DNA of 64,000 nucleotides from Alitta virens (lineage: Eukaryota; Annelida; Polychaeta; Phyllodocida; Nereididae). Position numbers and translations under genes: made by a program. The stretch is from positions 5,602,370-5,666,369 of the forward strand of contig OW028579.1 in the NCBI GenBank assembly GCA_932294295.1, given 5' to 3'. Each line of letters opens with the position of its first letter. Within the stretch, counting starts at the first letter, position 1. Below the pieces are notes generated by a model. The model searched no databases. It was not told the DNA's origin and was given only the letters and a program-made list of their open reading frames with translations. Positions 1 to 12,800 of this stretch are shown one piece after another.

Positions 1-145
1 TTTTGAATAGTGTATGCACTCTTTTTTTTAGTATAAAATGGATTTAGGTAGGTAGGAAAGCTGTAAAACCTTGTGCACATATAATTCCATGAAAAATAAG
101 AATGCTGCATGGCCCTCATTCTGCGAACTCGGCACACATGATCAA
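1..145 (-). mobile_element. SINE 3' tail (same family as 10625-11010), cut by window edge
   Basis: Read on the minus strand, this stretch matches the tail of the SINE at 10625-11010. Shared blocks are 'gttcgcagaatgagggccat', 'acagctttc' and an AT-rich end. No tRNA-like head is present, so it is 5' truncated. It is seen by direct comparison within the window; the family name is unknown. Confidence 0.6.
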
Positions 146-810
146 TTAGCTCATTTTGGTGCCAATTAGGGAGTCCAAGCATAAACTTGTTTTCTTAATA
201 AGTTATTTTTTAATATGATCAATAATCGATTTTTTATTATGTGTGCGGTTCATCTTACACACAATGATAAAAACATTATTGGAAAACCATAAATAATTAT
301 TGAGCATTAATCAAACAAGCTCAACAGGACATGTTGACAGTGGACTTATAATCTCTTGGGGATTTGTGCTTCAATAAAAAACGCTTATTATAAGCTTTAT
401 TTATTAGTATGGCAAAATTATGCCATTCTTAATAACTGAATCAATACATCTTTTGAGTATCAATACTATTTTTTCAGTGCTGAAGATAATGATCTGGAAC
501 GTCGCTTTGTGACTTTCAGATATTTCATTCTTAATGTTGTTTATGAATTTGAATCACAGCACATAACTCATTGTTTCAGTAGATTCTGAAATGATTTAAT
601 TTGACTCTGCTGCACATTGAAAATTGTATTAAAATCTGCTCAAAATCATTTCAAATGCTAATGGATAAGCTATTTAGCATTAATTTGCTTAGCAAAGAGG
701 TGTCATGTATATCAAATTAAATGCAATTTCATGCAACAATATACTGATCTTGAATGTTGTAAAGACAATATTATCAAGAAAATAATTATTCCAATTTAGC
801 AGTCCCTTAC
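146..810. other. AT-rich intron of the prominin gene, no feature seen
   Basis: No exon with matching splice sites and phase could be recognised here. The next prominin exon (the extracellular loop after the last exon in the window) probably lies left of the window. Confidence 0.5.
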
Positions 811-3800
811 CTCTTTAATGAGAGTCATCTTGGGGTCAGTCAATGGTCCACAGACATACCTCTTCATTGGAGCCCCGATTAAGAAAGTGACAGTGGTGAA
901 AAGCATTAGGAGCCAGGAGAAAATAAAGACAAATCCAACAGATCTGAAAACAAATCAAAATATTACTCCAATATGTATAGGCCTCAATGTTTTCATCAAC
1001 AAAAACAGCTAATATTGCAAGAATCCAAATGTATATATTGCACAAAAATATATTATACTCAATTTCAGTCGTAAAGTCGCGAACTATACAACAAAAAAAA
1101 TCGATCTGGAATAGAGGAATATCACCTATTTCCAGAACACCTAAAGCTAAAGCTAAAGCTAAATACCCTTTTCGCACAGCAGCCATGTTGGCATTTTTGC
1201 CTCATTGACCTAATTTTGATTATGTCATATATTATGACATCATTACTTCTCCATTGCTCTTGCACTCTGTGACCTCACCATGGCCATTGTCTACTGACAA
1301 CGTCACAATACTATATCTGAGTGAAAAGAGAGGTTAATGCTGCAAAAAAGCTAACATGGCTGCCAAGTGAAAAGGGTGTAATGGCAATTGAGCAGTCTAA
1401 TGTATAGTTTTACTGGATGAAGAAAAGCTATATTAGATAAGGCATTAGTAAAGTCAAATGTGGCTTTTCTAAATTCAATACAACTCCCCACTGGATTTTT
1501 TCTATCTATCTTTCTATACCAGTCATTATAATGTCTAATGAAATGTCAGAGAGAACTAGAAAAGCTTTATTTCCATAACAAAATTCCTCTGATTGGATGA
1601 GAAGATGACCAATATAACTTTTTCTGTCCAAGTAGCTTAAATTTCCTATCCATTATAACTTTTTCTTTCCAATATAAAACCTGATAACTTTCCATGCAAT
1701 AAAATATTTTTTTTTCTATCCAATATAAAATCTGTCAGATTTTATGTCTTTTCTGTCCAGTATAAAATATCTTATCCATATACATTTTCCGGTATTACTA
1801 AAATATTGGACAGTCACATTGTATAAACAGCTGTTTGGACAGGGACATACCATTGGATAATACAATATAAATATGAACCCATCCATCCAACATTTTTACT
1901 TTCCCTTTTTATCATTAAGGTTTTTTTTGGGGGGGGGGGGGGGGGGGGTTGGGCCCAGAAAAACTAGGAAGGCTTGGTTAGACTCAACTGTTTGGTCAAG
2001 ATATGGTTTTGTCATAACAGGAAATTGAGATTTTAGTCCGCTTGTCTGTCATACTTACGCCATTAAACAATCCGCAGAAGAGTTAGCTGGACAAGATCTT
2101 TTCGTAGGAGACGTTTTTTTCCTGTAAGTGCAAACCCCAACGCTTAGGCCGAGGCACTGCAGCAGAGCCACAATAAGTACAATGCTGGCCAATACTATAC
2201 CACCAATTTGTCTGAAATGATAATTTCATAGTTTGATCAAATAGAAATAATATAGCGTCATTTCAATGTACGACTGACGAGGATTTAGTTTTCAAAACTT
2301 ACTAAGTTTTTTGAATGCTGCTTATGCGCGCATGAAAAATCTATAATACAAACAATATGTACGTTATAAATTAGGCCTATCCCGGACGACATGCAACATC
2401 GGCAGGATGTCGGCAGCACATTGGACGCTTCCAGCCAACATTGCAACAACGTCGACATGATACAGCATGCCATCTGGGATATGGTCTATTGAGCCAACAT
2501 TTAAAAGCGAGTAAATTTTCAAAAATAAGGAAACGTTTAAAAGAACATAACTTTCAGAATTCCATCAAATATCTATTGTAACCGGGTAATGAAAAAGTAG
2601 CAAACTGACCACTAAAAAAGAAACGTGTACTATAGCAGAAACATTGGACTCACGGGTAGGTGAACATTAGAAATGAGTATCTAATAGTTTGACACTGACA
2701 GTATCTGTATTTGCAAGTATTAATAAAGAAGACAAATTTAAGACCATCACGAAATCAAAAGAGCCTGAGTTGTTAAAATCCCTTGTAAAATTTCTTGTAA
2801 ATATTGATGCCTAATGAATGGTTGGGTCATCATCCATCGTCGAGCATTAACCATCACTCCCCCCCCCCCCCAAACTAGCAGTTTCTGCACTACAAGCATT
2901 TTTATATATTGTGATCTATGTGTTTTTACACTCATGTGCATAACTGTGCACGATGCCTTGTTATATATACTCCTAATTCAAATGTTGTACTTAAATTAAC
3001 ATTGTGATAATGAACAGTATTAACTGAAGTAATATATGTATTTAGGGTTACTGTATACAAATGATATACGTCTATATATATATATATTTTAACAAATGTA
3101 TGTAAACGAAACTTAATGCTCATATTACCATGCTATTGTTCAGCAACTGGGACCATGGATGTATAGATAATCCATTGATAATGTATACCTTTAACTTTTA
3201 TACCATGTATATATATATTGAATATAGAAATAGTGAGTAGAAGTAGACTTCGTACACGTTTTTATCTGTTATTTTTGACAAATATATCATGTATGATATT
3301 ACTGTGTCAATAAAAGCATATATATAATAACCATCATTAGAATAACTGTGTGTGTGTGTGTATATTAAACTGACTGATGTACACGTTCCAATTGTTCAAA
3401 TTTTTTAAATTCAAAACAACTTTTAAGAGAGATGAAGCCAGATTTAACTGCATTGATGTGTTAGACGTATACATGGCCAAATGTGCTATGTGCGTTTTCC
3501 ATGAGAAGGATAAACGCATGGAAAACGCATGGTTTTTGCCTAATTAAAATTAGGTGAAAACCATGCGTTTTCCATGCATTTATCCAAACGCATGGAAAAC
3601 GCACATGGCACAATTGGCCATGTATAAGACTTGCCTGTTACAACTCACACCGGGTATATTTATTGTAGATAAGTCAGCTTAATACAGACATGTTAAAAAC
3701 TGACAATGTAAATGTATTTAGCCAAAGGATCCGTCTCTGATGCAAATACTATTATTGGTGCTAATCTGAATGTCATAGCTAGAGAGCTTAAATGTGTTAA

Positions 3801-6800
3801 TCATATGGTGCTTGGAATGAGTAAAAGTAACTTGAAGCATATGTTTCTAGCCAAATATGAAGGTAGTATTCCACTAGCGCACCTAATTTCAGGAACTAAA
3901 ATATTCACTTGAGTCGCTATGAGATTTTATGCATATTAAATTTTTTATGTACAGATTAACTTGGTTTTATAAATGATGATTTTACGTTTAAATTCAACTG
4001 TAATATTACACCGATGTATATGCTTTTAAACAATATGTGTGAATAAAATATTTATATTTGTATATTGTTCCTTATTCTATGTCAATTTTGCATGAAATAT
4101 ACACCACATAGGCTTCATTACTACACTTTCAGTGATGATATCTTACTTCTTTTACGTTCCTACATGACCAAATGTGCCACATGCGTTTTCCATGAGAAGG
4201 ATAAATGCATGGAAAACGCATGGTTTTTAGCTAATTATAATGAGGTAAAAACCATGCGTTTTCCATGCGTTTATCCAAACGCATGGAAAACGCACATGGC
4301 ACAATTGGCCATGTATCTAACTTATATTTATGAAGTGAAATTGTATAAAAATTGGCATTGATGTCAGACGTAACTTACCTGTACAAATCAAAGCTTTTGA
4401 GGGTGTCATCAACATCGTTGATGGTCTTTTTAAGGTCTCCTGTGGAAGATGTTACCTTAAAAAGAATAATTAAGGAGACAGCTGTACAAATGCAGTATTT
4501 ATCATCAACACCATTATTATTATTTATTATTAATTCGCACCATGCGGTACAATCATAAATTCGCATAAATATATAATTAGGTAAATTATACAAAAGGTAC
4601 ATGGCCAAATGTGCCACGTGCGTTTATTATTTATTATTAATTCGCACCATGCGGTACGCATGGTTTTTGCCTCATTATAAATAGCTAAATACCATGCGTT
4701 TTCCATGCGTTTATCCATCTCATGGAAAACGCACGTGGCACATTTGGCCATGTATACATCGGGACTGCCTTGATGGTGTACAAGTGGTACCCTTAACAGA
4801 ATAACAATAAGCAAAGCAGTTGTATCTTTATTTAAGGTCATTCATGGGCAGTAAACACACATTCAGGGAAAATGTTAATGAATTTTTGATACATACTTGA
4901 CTTGGTAACTTGCTTATCTCTCCAACTTGTTCATTTATTGTCCCTTTGAAGTCTTCCAAAAGTGTCTTTATATCTGTAATAAATACCAAATCTTCAGTGC
5001 TGTTTTTATTATATTGGAATTATGGTTAAATTGTAAAATTATGTTAATGTGATCATACCTTGAACTGTTGATTTAGTTTCGTTTTTCACTCTGGTTGGTA
5101 TACTCTCCACCTCATTATATCCCTGAAAAAAATAATAGGATTTAATTAACATTTTATTGGAATAATTTCTAAATTTTAATTTAATTAATTTCAAATTTTT
5201 ACAATTTATATTTTCTCAGAAATTGTATGTGAGAATTAGGTATATTTCATGACACATGACATAACATCATATATATTAGAATAGTCTAAATTAGCAAACA
5301 ATGAACTAGTTTTGATAGCGAAGTACCACTATTGGTGGTCCCTCCTGTTTAAATGAACGAAAAACAATTGGACATTTATTTTGAATGAATCTCACTATAA
5401 TTTACAATCAAACATTGCTGTATATTTATCATTTAAACGCTGCAAGGCTAAAACTTTTCAAACACAAGTCCTTTTGTCTATTTATTCCGTTTGGCAAGCT
5501 GTAGTCATTAATTGTGATTATTCAAAATAATTACAATGTATGCAATTTATACAAACCTGCAATGCTCTTTCTGTAAGGTTGATTTTCATTACATCAGTGA
5601 TTTTGTCCACTTCGGAACTTATGTCAGGCATCTGTAAATTTAATGAAATAAAGAGAATTTTATTCATAGTAAAGAATAAAGTTTCAATTGACAGATATAT
5701 ATATATTCCCCTGGAATTCAATCATTTTGTAATACGTGATACATGAATCTCAAGTGTTATTTAATTATGAAATAATTATACCAATATTTCCTGTTATATA
5801 AGAGAAATGTTATTTTTATGTTAGGTAATGAAAAATGTCCTTCATGAGAACCAAAATTTGCCATAAATGTATGTTTACTCTGTTTTACTTTAAAATGGAT
5901 TCAAATAATATTTTGATAATATAACTGCAGTTTTTACATGTATTCGTTTTACTGCTCTTGTCTCCAATGTCTCATTTAGAGAGGAAAATCCATATTCAAA
6001 GAAAAGGAATAGCTCGGTTTTCCCAAATATTTGAACAAGGAATCGTTACATGAAGGACAATCTCTATTTACACTACAATTAAAGCAGTAAAAGGTACAAA
6101 AAAAGACAAGCGGCAATTTGTATGCGCCATAAAGATAAGATAAAAACGTTCATGTTAGTGTGTGTCATGATCGACAACAATAAAAAAGTTGTAAAGTTTT
6201 TCCTTCCAAAACAATAACTTGATAAATTATATCAATATTGTCTCGCACAAAGATTCAAATTGTTGTCATAAATAACAGGCCCCAGCAAATGTCTAACATT
6301 TTCCTAAAAAAGAGCATTTATATGCATGTAAATAATCGTAGATTAGTTTCATGTCCAAGGTGAAAGTACTTCATGATTTACTGCCATTAGAAAGTTATGC
6401 CTCATGTAAATTTTCACAACAAATTATACTTTATGTATTTCACAAAAATACACGAATCTCTGAATGTGTCTGCATTAGGATTCTTCATTTCTCAAATTCA
6501 TATTTTGGCATTTTTCATTTCTCAAATTCATATTTTGGGATTCTTCATTTCTCAATTTTGGGATTCTTCATGTCTCAAATTCGTATTTTGGGATTCTTCA
6601 TTTCTCAAATTCATATTTTGGGATTCTTCATTTCTTAAATTCATATTTTGGGATTCTTCATTTCTAAAATTCATATTTTGGGATTCTTCATCTTCCAACT
6701 TCATAGAGTATCAAGCTAAATGCAATGCGACCACCTTTTTTTGGTGCACATCAAAATTAACTTTGGTTTCTGAGTCTGGTACAAATCCCTTTTTTAATGT

Positions 6801-9800
6801 GAAACTTCTTGTCTTACTCACAATTAAAGTATCAATATTGATGCTTAATTTAAATAATTTTCTATTTTAACATCAAACATATTTCACGAACAACATTGGG
6901 ATCAAAATGTATGCGTTATTTTCTACTTCAATATATCAAAATTCATATCTTACACTGTTAGGGTCAAAATTCATGGCCAGCACAGAAGTGTCCATACTGC
7001 TACACCCAGAAGTACAGCCAGCCTGCCCCAAGGCAGTGTCCAAGTTGGTCTTGGCTGTTGACAAGGCATTACTCAAGGCTGTTGCATTGGACTTCACATA
7101 TGTTATGCTAGAATTGACTGCTAGCATCGCAGTGCCAGTGCTGTATAGGCCTGAAAAATACATTTAAAGAAATTGAATAAGATGCTATAGATTTGTTTCA
7201 CAGTCAACCCTCATTTATTCGACCCCACTTATCCGGTTCCCTCGCTATCCGCAGTGATTCTACATACAGTTGGCTGGGAACAAATCTACTTAGTGCATTT
7301 ATATATATTCAGTTATCAGGTTCCTTCATTTATCCACACAGTTAATAGGGGGACAAAGGTGTGTGGATAAATGAGATTTGACTGTACATTACAAAATAGC
7401 ATAGAACATTAAAAGTGGTCACTTTTACTGATGCCATGGTGGTGTACATAGTAGACTAAAAAAGCATTCCTTCAGTAAACAGGGCTTACCATGATATTCA
7501 TGTCAAGTATATAAAATGGCATGGAAATGACTATGAATGCCAAAACTTCAGATAAGTCATACTGTAGTTTTTTTTATCATATATTTACAGAGAGAGCCAT
7601 TAGTACATGGCCAAATGTGCCACGGGCGTTTTCCATGCGTTTGGATAAACGCATGGAAAACGCATGGTTTTTGCCTCATTATAATTAGCTAAAAACCATG
7701 CGTTTTCCATGCGTTTATCCTTCAACATGTGAGTGTACTAATGTGTCATTCTGGCATCAGTGTCAACCATGCTCATCACCAGTGAATAAGATTGCCATAC
7801 TTTGATTGTGTACTTACTGGCATCCAAGTTCTTTATGGAGTCAACCACGTTTTGGACTCCTGCAGTTGTCAATATCTCAGTTCTCAATGGAACTCCGACT
7901 AGATAACCAATATCTGTGTGATAAAGATGACATGAGTTAGCCACAATATGTGCCAAGAATATTTGTATGTAATTATGTTATGTAGAAAACAGGGCCGTAG
8001 CAAGACTTCAAAAATAGAGGAGGCGAAATCCTACTTTCATGGCCTTCACTTCCACAAGTTCAATAGGCGTATAACTTCCAAACTAATTGCATGCAAGAGA
8101 TGTACACTCAATAGTTTTCCTTTAGTTTATGTACAAAGGCAAGTCATAAATGTTATATTAATAAAACAAAAGTCCATCAAACACAAATTTATTGCCAATT
8201 TTGCCAAAGAATTTGTTAATTTGACCCAAAATCAGAGGAGGCGACCGCCTCCTCTGCCTCAGCCTGGCTACGGGCCTGGAAAATGTTTGGACTGATTACT
8301 TACTATCTAAATCTCTGCCAGCTACGTCGACTGTGAAGTTAAAATGCACTGAAGTAATGTGTTCAATTTCCTAGAAAGAATAACAAAAAGAAACATAAAT
8401 AAGACAGATGTTTACATGATAGTGTCGTTGATGTACAATCTTGATAAGAAGTAATTTTTCGCTGAGTATTTTGTTGTTTCAAGCCGATCATGGCAATTAA
8501 AATGCTTGTTGAAAAATGTATTGTTTTTTTTTTTAAATATTCTAGATATAATAGGATAATTAGCCAAGACAATTTATGTGTACAATATTAAGAAAATTTA
8601 AGGAAAGTATGCAGTATTGCTGGCCTCGGCTAGTCTCCTAAATCACCATCCACTCTTTGAATTACATAGTGCCTCCGTGCCACAAATATAATATTCAACC
8701 TATAGCTACAAAAGACACTGATATAAATATATTTCTCACAGTCATGTACTTACATCGACTGTATTACCAAGGAAAGTTTCAACATCATCTATGTTAGTTG
8801 TGAAGGTTTTGGCAATAGTGGAAACTGAGCTGACCATTGCTTCGCTTGATTTATAAACAAGAAGGCTCCCAGTTCTGGAAGAAGAGAGATCATTATATAT
8901 AAACATAAACATTTTTCTTATTTGGCTTACAAGTCATTGCGAATAATTGAACAAACTTAGCATAAAATTATATTCTGAAATTTACGAGTCGACACATTCT
9001 TTAGAAGAATAATCTATATAGGACGTCCTCAAATTATTCATTTCAAAATATTATCATAGCATAATGAATTCAACATGAGGAATAATAGGATGGGATCTAT
9101 TTTCAAGGAAGTCAGGGTTGTTTTTTAAATTTGCAACTCACATCCCAGATAGCAATCCAAACCGGGACAACATCAGAATGATAGCAGCGATGTTGATACG
9201 ACACTGTTCTAATGGTGGCCAATATTGAAACGACGCTGGCCCGATTTGAAATATTACCTGGTATAAAGTCTTTCTGGCTTTGTACTGATGTTAAAAATCT
9301 ATAATATTCCAAGATTACTTACAACAAAAACAGGAATAGCACAAAAACGATAATGCTATAAGCGCAACACAAGCAGTTCGCATTGCGCATGTACTTGTCG
9401 GTCACATGACGAGATCCTCCGCATTTTCCACAGCAACGACAACAACAAAAACAGAGTCCCACCAGAGGTAGTAACATAACGAATAGGATGCCTATTACTA
9501 CACAGGCCATGATGCCTGCAAAATTCTTCAGTGTCTGAATGTAAAGGAAAACATTATCTTTAGTTGCACGTTAATAGTTAGCTATAAGCTGTAACTTGTA
9601 CAGTGGAAGATATTCTATTGGTAAAAAGTGAGCTATAGGTTATATCAGCGAAGTTCTTCAATTGGGATACACCATCTAACTATGGGCACTGTCAGTATGC
9701 TACATGGCCAATTGTGCCACGTGCGTTTTCCTTGCGTTTATCCAAATGCATGGAAACCGCATGGTTTTTGCCTCATTATAATTAGCTAAAAACCATGCAT

Positions 9801-12800
9801 TTTCCATGCGTTTATCCTTCCCATGGAAAACGCACATGGCACATTTTGCCATGTAATGATGGTATTTGACAACACACTAAGAGAAATTGCATATAAAAAG
9901 ATCAACAACAAGGACTACAATTGATGTACTAACGAAGGGATCAACGAATCTGCAATGTTGCCTTGCTAGATAATTATGTTAAGAAATGGATGGCATAATA
10001 CCATTTATTGTCATCAACATTTTTTGTTTTTGTAACTCTAAATGTTGCGTCACAGTTGCTTTTCCTTATAATGTTTCATAAATCGCTGAGGGTATGTTGC
10101 AAATGATCAATGTATTTTTTCCTATTTTTTACTGTTAGGTTACTTACCCCAATTATATCATTGGTGATGTAACCAAAATTTCCATTGGCTAATTCTTTTA
10201 TCAAATCTGAAATTATAACAAAAAAGTTAAATCAACTAAGGGAACATTAGAGTTATCATGCTGCAGAAATCAATCATAATTGATTCATAATCGATTAACT
10301 ATAAAAGCAGCCCTTGAGACAACAGTGAAGTAAATGCATAATTGAAATTGGTGGCTAATCCTATTTCAAATCAATGGCGATTACAATAAGTTATTGTGAT
10401 AAATTGACTAAGATGTAACATACAAATTGTTTGTAAAACCAAGGTTTTCATTTGTCACCCCTTTCTTGATCTATCACATTATCTGAGTTAATGGCTTAGA
10501 CCAGTGCAAGAGGGTTGATTGATGAGGGTCATCAGAGATATACCAAGAGCTAATGCCATGAGTTACAACTTAACTCCATCTATGGTATCTTACACTTGTC
10601 TCTACATTATCCCCTTGTACAGTAGGTGGGGGCCTAGCTCAGTGGTAGCACGCTAGCTTCCAACTACTGAGTCTTGGTGTTCAATTCCCAGTCGAGCCTA
10701 AGTTGGATGGCTGTTTCATCCATCATCCCATTGCCATGGTCCCTGCCTGTCCTAATTAGCCCATCGGGTGCAGAAATACAGGATGTAAAGCCCTAATCCA
10801 CCCACCCATCCCCTTGCACTAGGCACCAAAGATTTATTGAACCTAGCCAAGCAAGCATGGCCCTCATTGCATCCAAGTTCGCAGAATGAGGGCCATGCAG
10901 CAGTCTTTATATATATTTTTGTGGGATTCTGGATGCCCACAGTTATACAGCTTTCTAATGTATTTGAATCAATTTTATGCTAAAAAATAATGAGTGCACA
11001 CGCTATTCCTAATCTTGACTTGCTGCTATTATTCAACAATCATCAATTTCTGCGTCTTGAACATTTTAAGTGTTATCACTGAATGAATTAGTCATCGCCG
11101 ATAAAAACCTAATTACTTATTTTTAATGATGTGAAATGGTGATAGTAGGCACTGACTTGCGTATATTGTCTAAACTTAATATTTGTCAGCCTGTTGAAAA
11201 ATACTGCTAATAATGACAGGTCTGCTGCCAGGCTAAATTGAACCCATGCCAGTGTCTTCAGTAGAACTGGTCAATGCATTAACCTCTCAAATTCCTCCTT
11301 GGCAAAGAAGATGTGATTATTATGTTGTAGTGATAAATTAAATCATTAACGATTTCATTCAGTTTTACATTGTTCTTTTGGGCAATCTATCTATGTATGT
11401 TTTTATAATGATTAATTCATTAAGTTTCTGTAAATTCTGAGGTCATCAAGATTGTATTTGTAAGTTACACTGGTAATTAAATAGTTATTAACAAAGTTCG
11501 TGCCAATATGAGACTCATGTAGGTGATGACGATGATGAAGATGATGATGAAGATGATGTGGAAAGTGCAGCCTTCTAAGGCAAGTTCTTGCCACTATCGA
11601 GGATTGATTGATGAGGCAAGAGAGAGAGAGGAAGAGTCCACCCAAGTCACACGTTTACCCATTAGCGGGATTTTTTACTTGTCTCAGCATAGACACAGAG
11701 TACAAGGGACTGCCAATTTAACGTTGCTCATGAAGGGTGCCCGGGCCTGGGATTGAGCCCGGGTCCTTCGGAGGAGCAGGCGAGTGTCTTACCACTAGAC
11801 CACTCAGCTGCTCCTAGCTTTGTATAGCTTGGGAAGGTGCCATTATACTACTTTTCAGCATTATGACTGTAATTACCATTATGTGGTTTTTCGCTATTAT
11901 ATTAATTCATTATAATCTCATTTTTAATAGCACAATCAATATATATATGTACATATGATGTACATGCAATTTTTCTTTAATTTTCGTTACATTTTAATAA
12001 CAATCATACGCTTGGCAGACACGTGTATTAATGCGCTTATTCTGTATTTTCCTTGTTTATAGCTTCCTTAATTAATTGTTCCGTATCCATTTGTACACAT
12101 TAATTATTGAGGATAATCCGCTTGCCAATAATAGATATTAGTAAGTGCTGGATTATTGATGACGAACGTAGCAAAGTTTAAGCTGATCAGCATTGATTGT
12201 TTTTGATAATCTTTTAATATCTTCACAATAATTTCATATTTTTGCACCAGTTATTACTGTACAACTGCACCATTAGTGGTCAGATAGTGGTAAGATAGTG
12301 GTCAGATAGTGGTAAGATAGTGGTCAGATAGTGGTCAGATAGTGGTCAGATAGTGGTCAGATAGTGGTCAGATAGTGGTCAGATAAGGGGTCAGATAGTG
12401 GTCAGATAGTGGTCATATAATGGTAAGATGGTTTTAATGGTGAGGGATATTTTTGGACTGGCGTTACTCTTAAATTCTATAGTTTGTTGTACATGTATTA
12501 TAGAGGAGAGGCAAACTCCAAAAAAGATGCATATTTAAGAAGTTGGTGACACCTAAGGAGTTGATGGTCATATTATACATCATTTTAATCCCAAGATCCT
12601 TATTTATTTGAATTTTTATGTTTGCCATGTCAAAGGTAAATAAAGGTTTTAAAATGTGTTTCCATGGCAACAAGTCCCTCAAATTTCAAACTAAAAATTA
12701 AAATTATATAATATACATTCGGGCTCAAAAGCATACTATAAGCTTAAGAAAGATGTGATAAATGGAATGGTGGATATATGTAATCATCCAAGTGAAGAAA

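Noticed and set aside
3470..4754. CRISPR-like repeat array
   Set aside because: The palindromic repeats are dispersed MITEs in a eukaryotic intron without regular spacers.
6351..6870. Two long plus-strand ORFs with ILGFFIS or WDSSFLKF repeats
   Set aside because: They come from the 30-bp intronic minisatellite in the prominin gene.
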